A stretch of DNA of 64,000 nucleotides from contig NW_027053035.1 of the NCBI RefSeq assembly GCF_011386835.1, positions 1-64,000 of the forward strand. Reading direction: 5' to 3'. The notes below the pieces were generated by a model. The model was given only the letters and a program-made list of their open reading frames with translations, was not told the DNA's origin and did no database searches. The position numbers and the translations under genes were made by a program. The stretch is from Chrysemys picta bellii (lineage: Eukaryota; Chordata; Testudines; Emydidae). Of the stretch, positions 19,650 to 28,288 are shown one piece after another (position 1 is the stretch's first letter; each line of letters begins with the position of its first letter).

Positions 19650-22331
19650 TCAGGGAGGGTGAGGTGCTCTGCTAGCAGTTGAGGTGTGAACACCAAGGGA
19701 GGAGAAACTGTTTCTGTAGTTGGATAGCCATTCACAGTCTTTGTTTAATCCTGATCTGATGGTGTCAAATTTGCAGATGAACTGAAGCTCAGCAGTTTCT
19801 CTTTGGAGTCTGGTCCTGAAGTTTTTTTGCTGTAAGATGGCTACCTTAACATCTGCTATTGTGTGGCCAGGGAGGTTGAAGTGTTCTCCTACAGGTTTTT
19901 GTATATTGCCATTCCTGATATCTGACTTGTGTCCATTTATCCTCTTGCGTAGTGACTGTCCAGTTTGGCCAATGTACATAGCAGAGGGGCATTGCTGGCA
20001 TATGATGGCATATATAACATTGGTGGACGTGCAGGTGAATGAGCCGGTGATGTTGTAGCTGATCTGGTTAGGTCCAGTGATGGTGTTGCTGGTGTAGATA
20101 TGTGGGCAGAGTTGGCATCGAGGTTTGTTGCATGGGTTGGTTCCTGAGTTAGAGTTGTTATGGTGCGATGCGTGGTTGCTGGTGAGAATATGCTTAAGGT
20201 TGGCAGGTTGTCTGTGGGCGAGGACTGGCCTGCCTCCCAAGGTCTGTGAAAGTGAGGGATCATTGTCCAGGATGGGTTGTAGATCACTGATGATGCGTTG
20301 GAGAGGTTTAAGCTGAGGACTGTAGGTGATGGCCAGTGGAGTTCTGTTGGTTTCTCTTCTGGGCCTGTCTTGTAGCAGGAGTCTTCTGGGTACACGTCTG
20401 GCTCTGTTGATTTGTTTCTTTATTTCCTTGTGTGGGTATCGTAGTTTTGAGAATGCTTGGTGAAGATCTTGTAGGTGTTGGTCTCTTTCTGAGGGGTTGG
20501 AGCAGATGCGATTGTACCTCAGTGCTTGGCTGTAGACGATGGATCGTGTGGTGTGACCGGGGTGGAAGCTGGAGGCATGAAGGTAGGCGTAGCGGTCGGT
20601 GGCCTTTCGGTATAGGGTGGTGTTAATGTGGCCATCGCTTATTTCTACGGTGGTGTCCAGGAAGTGGACCTCCCGTGTAGATTGGTCCAGGCTGAGGTTG
20701 ATGGTGGGGTGGAAGCTGTTGAAAGCATGGTGGATTTCTTCCAGGGCCTGCTTCCCATGGGTCCAGATGATGAAGGTGTCATCAATATAGCGTAGGTAGA
20801 GAAGGGGCATGAGTGGACGAGAGCTGAGGAAGCGTTGTTCCAGGTCAGCCATAAAAATGTTGTCATATTGTGGGGCCATGCGGGTGCCCATAGCGGTGCC
20901 ACTGGTCTGGAGGTATATATTGTCACCAAATTTGAAATAATTGTGCGTGAGGATAAAGTCACAGAGCTCAGTAATAAGTTGTGCTGTGTCATCATCAGGG
21001 ATACTGTTCCTGACAGCTTGTATTCCATCTGTATGCGGGATGTTTGTGTAGAGAGCCTCTACATCCATGGTGGCTAGGATGGTGTTTTCTGGGAGGTCAC
21101 CAATGCATTGTAGTTTTCTCAGGAAATCTGTGGTGTCACGGAGATAGCTGGGAGTGCTGGTGGCGTAGGGTCTGAGTAGGGAGTCCACATATCCAGACAG
21201 TCCTTCAGTGAGAGTGCCAATGCCCGAGATGATGGGGCGTCCAGGATTTCCAGGTTTGTGGATCTTAGGTAGTAGATAGAATAACCCCGGTCGGGGCTCT
21301 AAGGGTATGTTGATTTGTTCCTGTGTTAGTGTAGGGAGTGTCCTGAGTAGATGGTGCAGTTTCTTAGTGTATTCCTCAGTGGGATCTGAGGAAAGCGGCC
21401 TGTAGAATTTGGTATTGGAGAGTTGTCTGGCAACCTCCTTCTGGTAGTCAGACCTGTTCATGATGACAACAGCACCTCCTTTATCAGCCTCTTTGATGAT
21501 AATGTCAGGGTGGTTTCTGAGGCTGTGGATGGCATTGCGTTCTGCACGACTTAGGTTATGAGGCAAGCGATGTTGTTTTTCCACAATTTCTGCCTGTGCA
21601 CGTCGGCGGAAGCATTCTATGTATAGGTCCAGACTGTCATTTCGACCCTCAGGAGGAGTCCATGTGGAGTTCTTCTTCCTGTGTTGTTGGTGGGAGGGTA
21701 TCTGTGTATCAGTGCGCTGTTCAGTGTTATCATGAAAGTATTCTTTGAGTCGGAGGCGGCGAAAGTAGGCTTCCAGATCACCACAGAACTGTATCATGTT
21801 CGTGGGGGTGCTGGGGCAAAAGGAGAGTCCCCGAGATAGGACAGACTCTTCTGCTGGGTTGAGTGTGTAGCTGGATAAATTGACGATATTGCTGGGTGAG
21901 TTCGGGGTACCCCTGTTGTGGCCCCATGTGGCAGGTAGGATTTTAGACAGCTTACGGTCCTTTTTCCTTTGTAGAGAGGTGAGGTGTGTAACGTAGATCT
22001 CCTGTCTTATTTTAGTAAAGTCCATTTGTGTGGAGGGTTGGTTATTTATGAAAGTCTCCAGGTTGGAGAGCTCTTTCTTGATGTTTTTCTGTTTGCTGTA
22101 TAGGATGCTGATCAGGTGGTTCCTCAGTTTCTTTGATAATGTATGGCATAATCTCTCACTGTGGTCTGTGCAGTATGTAGATAGCAATGGATTTTTCACC
22201 TTCAGTCCATTTGGTATGATGTCCATCCGTTTGCATTTGGAAAGGAAGATGATATCTGTCTGTATTTGTGCAAGTTTCTTCATGAGGTTGATAGATTTCC
22301 ATTCCATACGGCTAAATGCAGTGCCTTGCAT
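19650..22331 (-). CDS. PLE RT / GIY-YIG protein, unit 3
   Basis: Intact 893-codon frame. The middle resembles unit 1 (Asp490, Gln528, Ile533, Asn545, Glu563, Ala577, Val599, Asn642), while the N-terminal half has the set shared with units 4-7 (Arg191, Gln246, Val300, Met422). Glu615 instead of Asp is unique to this unit. All catalytic residues (Asp423, YIDD, VIY/YIG) are kept. Confidence 0.92.
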   Translation of the reverse strand: MQGTAFSRMEWKSINLMKKLAQIQTDIIFLSKCKRMDIIPNGLKVKNPLLSTYCTDHSERLCHTLSKKLRNHLISILYSKQKNIKKELSNLETFINNQPSTQMDFTKIRQEIYVTHLTSLQRKKDRKLSKILPATWGHNRGTPNSPSNIVNLSSYTLNPAEESVLSRGLSFCPSTPTNMIQFCGDLEAYFRRLRLKEYFHDNTEQRTDTQIPSHQQHRKKNSTWTPPEGRNDSLDLYIECFRRRAQAEIVEKQHRLPHNLSRAERNAIHSLRNHPDIIIKEADKGGAVVIMNRSDYQKEVARQLSNTKFYRPLSSDPTEEYTKKLHHLLRTLPTLTQEQINIPLEPRPGLFYLLPKIHKPGNPGRPIISGIGTLTEGLSGYVDSLLRPYATSTPSYLRDTTDFLRKLQCIGDLPENTILATMDVEALYTNIPHTDGIQAVRNSIPDDDTAQLITELCDFILTHNYFKFGDNIYLQTSGTAMGTRMAPQYDNIFMADLEQRFLSSRPLMPLLYLRYIDDTFIIWTHGKQALEEIHHAFNSFHPTINLSLDQSTREVHFLDTTVEISDGHINTTLYRKATDRYAYLHASSFHPGHTTRSIVYSQALRYNRICSNPSERDQHLQDLHQAFSKLRYPHKEIKKQINRARRVPRRLLLQDRPRRETNRTPLAITYSPQLKPLQRIISDLQPILDNDPSLSQTLGGRPVLAHRQPANLKHILTSNHASHHNNSNSGTNPCNKPRCQLCPHIYTSNTITGPNQISYNITGSFTCTSTNVIYAIICQQCPSAMYIGQTGQSLRKRINGHKSDIRNGNIQKPVGEHFNLPGHTIADVKVAILQQKNFRTRLQRETAELQFICKFDTIRSGLNKDCEWLSNYRNSFSSLGVHTSTASRAPHPP

Positions 22332-22427
22332 GGTGTCAAGTATCAGAGGGGTAGGCGTGTTAGTCTGAATCTGTAAAAAGCAACAGAGGGTCCTGTGGGA
22401 CCTTTGAGACTAACAGAAGTACTGGGA

Positions 22428-22468
22428 GCATAAGCTTTCGTGGGTCAGAACCTCACTTCTTCAGATGC
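22428..22468 (-). ncRNA. Hammerhead-like motif, unit 4
   Basis: Identical 41-nt motif in the spacer between units 3 and 4. This spacer has a G instead of C at 22400 (also in units 6 and 7) and a private T near 22525. Confidence 0.55.
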
Positions 22469-22529
22469 AAGTAATGGAAATCTCCAGAGGCAGGTATATA
22501 TCAGTGTGGAGATAACGAGGTTATTTCAA

Positions 22530-25211
22530 TCAGGGAGGGTGAGGTGCTCTGCTAGCAGTTGAGGTGTGAACACCAAGGGAGGAGAAACTGTTTCTGTAGT
22601 TGGATAGCCATTCACAGTCTTTGTTTAATCCTGATCTGATGGTGTCAAATTTGCAGATGAACTGAAGCTCAGCAGTTTCTCTTTGGAGTCTGGTCCTGAA
22701 GTTTTTTTGCTGTAAGATGGCTACCTTAACATCTGCTATTGTGTGGCCAGGGAGGTTGAAGTGTTCTCCTACAGGTTTTTGTATATTGCCATTCCTGATA
22801 CCTGACTTGTGTCCATTTATCCTCTTGCGTAGTGACTGTCCAGTTTGGCCAATGTACATAGCAGAGGGGCATTGCTGGCATATGATGGCATATATAACAT
22901 TGGTGGACGTGCAGGTGAATGAGCCGGTGATGTTGTAGCTGATCTGGTTAGGTCCAGTGATGGTGTTGCTGGTGTAGATATGTGGGCAGAGTTGGCATCG
23001 AGGTTTGTTGCATGGGTTGGTTCCTGAGTTAGAGTTGTTATGGTGCGATGCGTGGTTGCTGGTGAGAATATGCTTAAGGTTGGCAGGTTGTCTGTGGGCG
23101 AGGACTGGCCTGCCTCCCAAGGTCTGTGAAAGTGAGGGATCATTGTCCAGGATGGGTTGTAGATCACTGATGATGCGTTGGAGAGGTTTAAGCTGAGGAC
23201 TGTAGGTGATGGCCAGTGGAGTTCTGTTGGTTTCTCTTCTGGGCCTGTCTTGTAGCAGGAGTCTTCTGGGTACACGTCTGGCTCTGCTGATTTGTTTCTT
23301 TATTTCCTTGTGTGGGTATCGTAGTTTTGAGAATGCTTGGTGAAGATCTTGTAGGTGTTGGTCTCTGTCTGAGGGGTTGGAGCAGATGCGATTGTACCTC
23401 AGTGCTTGGCTGTAGACGATGGATCGTGTGGTGTGACCGGGGTGGAAGCTGGAGGCATGAAGGTAGGCGTAGCGGTCGGTGGGCTTTCGGTATAGGGTGG
23501 TGTTAATGTGGCCATCGCTTATTTGTACGGTGGTGTCCAGGAAGTGGACCTCCCGTGTAGATTGGTCCAGGCTGAGGTTGATGGTGGGGTGGAAGCTGTT
23601 GAAAGCATGGTGGAATTCTTCCAGGGCCTCCTTCCCATGGGTCCAGATGATGAAGGTGTCATCAATATAGCGTAGGTAGAGAAGGGGCATGAGTGGACGA
23701 GAGCTGAGGAAGCGTTGTTCCAGGTCAGCCATAAAAATGTTGGCATATTGTGGGGCCATGCGGGTGCCCATAGCAGTGCCACTGGTTTGGAGGTATATAC
23801 TGTCACCAAATTTGAAATAATTGTGCGTGAGGATAAAGTCACAGAGCTCAGTAATAAGTTGTGCTGTGTCATCATCAGGGATACTGTTCCTGACAGCTTG
23901 TATTCCATCTGTATGCGGGATGTTTGTGTAGAGAGCCTCTACATCCATGGTGGCTAGGATGGTGTTTTCTGGGAGGTCACCAATGCATTGTAGTTTTCTC
24001 AGGAAATCTGTGGTGTCACGGAGATAGCTGGGAGTGCTGGTGGCGTAGGGTCTGAGTAGGGAGTCCACATATCCAGACAGTCCTTCAGTGAGAGTGCCAA
24101 TGCCCGAGATGATGGGGCGTCCAGGATTTCCAGGTTTGTGGATCTTAGGTAGTAGATAGAATAACCCCGGTCGGGGCTCTAAGGGTATGTTGATTTGTTC
24201 CTGTGTTAGTGTAGGGAGTGTCCTGAGTAGATGGTGCAGTTTCTTAGTGTATTCCTCAGTGGGATCTGAGGAAAGCGGCCTGTAGAATTTGGTATTGGAG
24301 AGTTGTCTGGCAACCTCCTTCTGGTAGTCAGACCTGTTCATGATGACAACAGCACCTCCTTTATCAGCCTCTTTGATGATAATGTCAGGGTGGTTTCTGA
24401 GGCTGTGGATGGCATTGCGTTCTGCACGACTTAGGTTATGAGGCAAGCGATGTTGTTTTTCCACAATTTCTGCCTGTGCACGTCGGCGGAAGCATTCTAT
24501 GTATAGGTCCAGACTGTCATTTCGACCCTCAGGAGGAGTCCATGTGGAGTTCTTCTTCCTGTGTTGTTGGTGGGAGGGTATCTGTGTATCAGTGCGCTGT
24601 TCAGTGTTATCATGAAAGTATTCTTTGAGTCGGAGGCGGCGAAAGTAGGCTTCCAGATCACCACAGAACTGTATCATGTTCGTGGGGGTGCTGGGGCAAA
24701 AGGAGAGTCCCCGAGATAGGACAGACTCTTCTGCTGGGTTGAGTGTGTAGCTGGATAAATTGACGATATTGCTGGGTGAGTTCGGGGTACCCCTGTTGTG
24801 GCCCCATGTGGCAGGTAGGATTTTAGACAGCTTACGGTCCTTTTTCCTTTGTAGAGAGGTGAGGTGTGTAACGTAGATCTCCTGTCTTATTTTAGTAAAG
24901 TCCATTTGTGTGGAGGGTTGGTTATTTATGAAAGTCTCCAGGTTGGAGAGCTCTTTCTTGATGTTTTTCTGTTTGCTGTATAGGATGCTGATCAGGTGGT
25001 TCCTCAGTTTCTTTGATAATGTATGGCATAATCTCTCACTGTGGTCTGTGCAGTATGTAGATAGCAATGGATTTTTCACCTTCAGTCCATTTGGTATGAT
25101 GTCCATCCGTTTGCATTTGGAAAGGAAGATGATATCTGTCTGTATTTGTGCAAGTTTCTTCATGAGGTTGATAGATTTCCATTCCATACGGCTAAATGCA
25201 GTGCCTTGCAT
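22530..25211 (-). CDS. PLE RT / GIY-YIG protein, unit 4
   Basis: Intact 893-codon frame. It has Arg191, Gln246, Val300 and Met422 like unit 3, but Ser471, Ala490, Glu528, Phe533, Gln563, Pro577 and Ser642. It is the first unit with Gly804 in the endonuclease (HKSGIRN). It differs from units 5-7 in protein only at residue 599 (Val here, Leu there), so it is the likely type from which those units were amplified. Confidence 0.92.
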   Translation of the reverse strand: MQGTAFSRMEWKSINLMKKLAQIQTDIIFLSKCKRMDIIPNGLKVKNPLLSTYCTDHSERLCHTLSKKLRNHLISILYSKQKNIKKELSNLETFINNQPSTQMDFTKIRQEIYVTHLTSLQRKKDRKLSKILPATWGHNRGTPNSPSNIVNLSSYTLNPAEESVLSRGLSFCPSTPTNMIQFCGDLEAYFRRLRLKEYFHDNTEQRTDTQIPSHQQHRKKNSTWTPPEGRNDSLDLYIECFRRRAQAEIVEKQHRLPHNLSRAERNAIHSLRNHPDIIIKEADKGGAVVIMNRSDYQKEVARQLSNTKFYRPLSSDPTEEYTKKLHHLLRTLPTLTQEQINIPLEPRPGLFYLLPKIHKPGNPGRPIISGIGTLTEGLSGYVDSLLRPYATSTPSYLRDTTDFLRKLQCIGDLPENTILATMDVEALYTNIPHTDGIQAVRNSIPDDDTAQLITELCDFILTHNYFKFGDSIYLQTSGTAMGTRMAPQYANIFMADLEQRFLSSRPLMPLLYLRYIDDTFIIWTHGKEALEEFHHAFNSFHPTINLSLDQSTREVHFLDTTVQISDGHINTTLYRKPTDRYAYLHASSFHPGHTTRSIVYSQALRYNRICSNPSDRDQHLQDLHQAFSKLRYPHKEIKKQISRARRVPRRLLLQDRPRRETNRTPLAITYSPQLKPLQRIISDLQPILDNDPSLSQTLGGRPVLAHRQPANLKHILTSNHASHHNNSNSGTNPCNKPRCQLCPHIYTSNTITGPNQISYNITGSFTCTSTNVIYAIICQQCPSAMYIGQTGQSLRKRINGHKSGIRNGNIQKPVGEHFNLPGHTIADVKVAILQQKNFRTRLQRETAELQFICKFDTIRSGLNKDCEWLSNYRNSFSSLGVHTSTASRAPHPP

Positions 25212-25306
25212 GGTGTCAAGTATCAGAGGGGTAGGCGTGTTAGTCTGAATCTGTAAAAAGCAACAGAGGGTCCTGTGGCACCTTTGAGACTAACAGAAGT
25301 ACTGGA

Positions 25307-25347
25307 GCATAAGCTTTCGTGGGTCAGAACCTCACTTCTTCAGATGC
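25307..25347 (-). ncRNA. Hammerhead-like motif, unit 5
   Basis: Identical 41-nt motif. It sits one base closer to the unit start because one G is missing just outside it ('actggagc' instead of 'actgggagc'). Confidence 0.55.
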
Positions 25348-25408
25348 AAGTAATGGAAATCTCCAGAGGCAGGTATATATCAGTGTGGAGATAACGAGGT
25401 TAGTTCAA

Positions 25409-28090
25409 TCAGGGAGGGTGAGGTGCTCTGCTAGCAGTTGAAGTGTGAACACCAAGGGAGGAGAAACTGTTTCTGTAGTTGGATAGCCATTCACAGTCTT
25501 TGTTTAATCCTGATCTGATGGTGTCAAATTTGCAGATGAACTGAAGCTCAGCAGTTTCTCTTTGGAGTCTGGTCCTGAAGTTTTTTTGCTGTAAGATGGC
25601 TACCTTAACATCTGCTATTGTGTGGCCAGGGAGGTTGAAGTGTTCTCCTACAGGTTTTTGTATATTGCCATTCCTGATACCTGACTTGTGTCCATTTATC
25701 CTCTTGCGTAGTGACTGTCCAGTTTGGCCAATGTACATAGCAGAGGGGCATTGCTGGCATATGATGGCATATATAACATTGGTGGACGTGCAGGTGAATG
25801 AGCCGGTGATGTTGTAGCTGATCTGGTTAGGTCCAGTGATGGTGTTGCTGGTGTAGATATGTGGGCAGAGTTGGCATCGAGGTTTGTTGCATGGGTTGGT
25901 TCCTGAGTTAGAGTTGTTATGGTGCGATGCGTGGTTGCTGGTGAGAATATGCTTAAGGTTGGCAGGTTGTCTGTGGGCGAGGACTGGCCTGCCTCCCAAG
26001 GTCTGTGAAAGTGAGGGATCATTGTCCAGGATGGGTTGTAGATCACTGATGATGCGTTGGAGAGGTTTAAGCTGAGGACTGTAGGTGATGGCCAGTGGAG
26101 TTCTGTTGGTTTCTCTTCTGGGCCTGTCTTGTAGCAGGAGTCTTCTGGGTACACGTCTGGCTCTGCTGATTTGTTTCTTTATTTCCTTGTGTGGGTATCG
26201 TAGTTTTGAGAATGCTTGGTGAAGATCTTGTAGGTGTTGGTCTCTGTCTGAGGGGTTGGAGCAGATGCGATTGTACCTCAGTGCTTGGCTGTAGAGGATG
26301 GATCGTGTGGTGTGACCGGGGTGGAAGCTGGAGGCATGAAGGTAGGCGTAGCGGTCGGTGGGCTTTCGGTATAGGGTGGTGTTAATGTGGCCATCGCTTA
26401 TTTGTACGGTGGTGTCCAGGAAGTGGACCTCCCGTGTAGATTGGTCCAGGCTGAGGTTGATGGTGGGGTGGAAGCTGTTGAAAGCATGGTGGAATTCTTC
26501 CAGGGCCTCCTTCCCATGGGTCCAGATGATGAAGGTGTCATCAATATAGCGTAGGTAGAGAAGGGGCATGAGTGGACGAGAGCTGAGGAAGCGTTGTTCC
26601 AGGTCAGCCATAAAAATGTTGGCATATTGTGGGGCCATGCGGGTGCCCATAGCAGTGCCACTGGTTTGGAGGTATATACTGTCACCAAATTTGAAATAAT
26701 TGTGCGTGAGGATAAAGTCACAGAGCTCAGTAATAAGTTGTGCTGTGTCATCATCAGGGATACTGTTCCTGACAGCTTGTATTCCATCTGTATGCGGGAT
26801 GTTTGTGTAGAGAGCCTCTACATCCATGGTGGCTAGGATGGTGTTTTCTGGGAGGTCACCAATGCATTGTAGTTTTCTCAGGAAATCTGTGGTGTCACGG
26901 AGATAGCTGGGAGTGCTGGTGGCGTAGGGTCTGAGTAGGGAGTCCACATATCCAGACAGTCCTTCAGTGAGAGTGCCAATGCCCGAGATGATGGGGCGTC
27001 CAGGATTTCCAGGTTTGTGGATCTTAGGTAGTAGATAGAATAACCCCGGTCGGGGCTCTAAGGGTATGTTGATTTGTTCCTGTGTTAGTGTAGGGAGTGT
27101 CCTGAGTAGATGGTGCAGTTTCTTAGTGTATTCCTCAGTGGGATCTGAGGAAAGCGGCCTGTAGAATTTGGTATTGGAGAGTTGTCTGGCAACCTCCTTC
27201 TGGTAGTCAGACCTGTTCATGATGACAACAGCACCTCCTTTATCAGCCTCTTTGATGATAATGTCAGGGTGGTTTCTGAGGCTGTGGATGGCATTGCGTT
27301 CTGCACGACTTAGGTTATGAGGCAAGCGATGTTGTTTTTCCACAATTTCTGCCTGTGCACGTCGGCGGAAGCATTCTATGTATAGGTCCAGACTGTCATT
27401 TCGACCCTCAGGAGGAGTCCATGTGGAGTTCTTCTTCCTGTGTTGTTGGTGGGAGGGTATCTGTGTATCAGTGCGCTGTTCAGTGTTATCATGAAAGTAT
27501 TCTTTGAGTCGGAGGCGGCGAAAGTAGGCTTCCAGATCACCACAGAACTGTATCATGTTCGTGGGGGTGCTGGGGCAAAAGGAGAGTCCCCGAGATAGGA
27601 CAGACTCTTCTGCTGGGTTGAGTGTGTAGCTGGATAAATTGACGATATTGCTGGGTGAGTTCGGGGTACCCCTGTTGTGGCCCCATGTGGCAGGTAGGAT
27701 TTTAGACAGCTTACGGTCCTTTTTCCTTTGTAGAGAGGTGAGGTGTGTAACGTAGATCTCCTGTCTTATTTTAGTAAAGTCCATTTGTGTGGAGGGTTGG
27801 TTATTTATGAAAGTCTCCAGGTTGGAGAGCTCTTTCTTGATGTTTTTCTGTTTGCTGTATAGGATGCTGATCAGGTGGTTCCTCAGTTTCTTTGATAATG
27901 TATGGCATAATCTCTCACTGTGGTCTGTGCAGTATGTAGATAGCAATGGATTTTTCACCTTCAGTCCATTTGGTATGATGTCCATCCGTTTGCATTTGGA
28001 AAGGAAGATGATATCTGTCTGTATTTGTGCAAGTTTCTTCATGAGGTTGATAGATTTCCATTCCATACGGCTAAATGCAGTGCCTTGCAT
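25409..28090 (-). CDS. PLE RT / GIY-YIG protein, unit 5
   Basis: Intact 893-codon frame, identical in protein to units 6 and 7 (Ser471, Ala490, Glu528, Phe533, Leu599, Gly804). At the DNA level it is distinguished by a private A at 25442 and the one-base spacer deletion, so it is not a simple copy-paste of its neighbour. Confidence 0.92.
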   Translation of the reverse strand: MQGTAFSRMEWKSINLMKKLAQIQTDIIFLSKCKRMDIIPNGLKVKNPLLSTYCTDHSERLCHTLSKKLRNHLISILYSKQKNIKKELSNLETFINNQPSTQMDFTKIRQEIYVTHLTSLQRKKDRKLSKILPATWGHNRGTPNSPSNIVNLSSYTLNPAEESVLSRGLSFCPSTPTNMIQFCGDLEAYFRRLRLKEYFHDNTEQRTDTQIPSHQQHRKKNSTWTPPEGRNDSLDLYIECFRRRAQAEIVEKQHRLPHNLSRAERNAIHSLRNHPDIIIKEADKGGAVVIMNRSDYQKEVARQLSNTKFYRPLSSDPTEEYTKKLHHLLRTLPTLTQEQINIPLEPRPGLFYLLPKIHKPGNPGRPIISGIGTLTEGLSGYVDSLLRPYATSTPSYLRDTTDFLRKLQCIGDLPENTILATMDVEALYTNIPHTDGIQAVRNSIPDDDTAQLITELCDFILTHNYFKFGDSIYLQTSGTAMGTRMAPQYANIFMADLEQRFLSSRPLMPLLYLRYIDDTFIIWTHGKEALEEFHHAFNSFHPTINLSLDQSTREVHFLDTTVQISDGHINTTLYRKPTDRYAYLHASSFHPGHTTRSILYSQALRYNRICSNPSDRDQHLQDLHQAFSKLRYPHKEIKKQISRARRVPRRLLLQDRPRRETNRTPLAITYSPQLKPLQRIISDLQPILDNDPSLSQTLGGRPVLAHRQPANLKHILTSNHASHHNNSNSGTNPCNKPRCQLCPHIYTSNTITGPNQISYNITGSFTCTSTNVIYAIICQQCPSAMYIGQTGQSLRKRINGHKSGIRNGNIQKPVGEHFNLPGHTIADVKVAILQQKNFRTRLQRETAELQFICKFDTIRSGLNKDCEWLSNYRNSFSSLGVHTSTASRAPHPP

Positions 28091-28186
28091 GGTGTCAAGT
28101 ATCAGAGGGGTAGGCGTGTTAGTCTGAATCTGTAAAAAGCAACAGAGGGTCCTGTGGGACCTTTGAGACTAACAGAAGTACTGGGA

Positions 28187-28227
28187 GCATAAGCTTTCGT
28201 GGGTCAGAACCTCACTTCTTCAGATGC
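28187..28227 (-). ncRNA. Hammerhead-like motif, unit 6
   Basis: Identical 41-nt motif in the spacer between units 5 and 6. Confidence 0.55.
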
Positions 28228-28288
28228 AAGTAATGGAAATCTCCAGAGGCAGGTATATATCAGTGTGGAGATAACGAGGTTAGTTCAA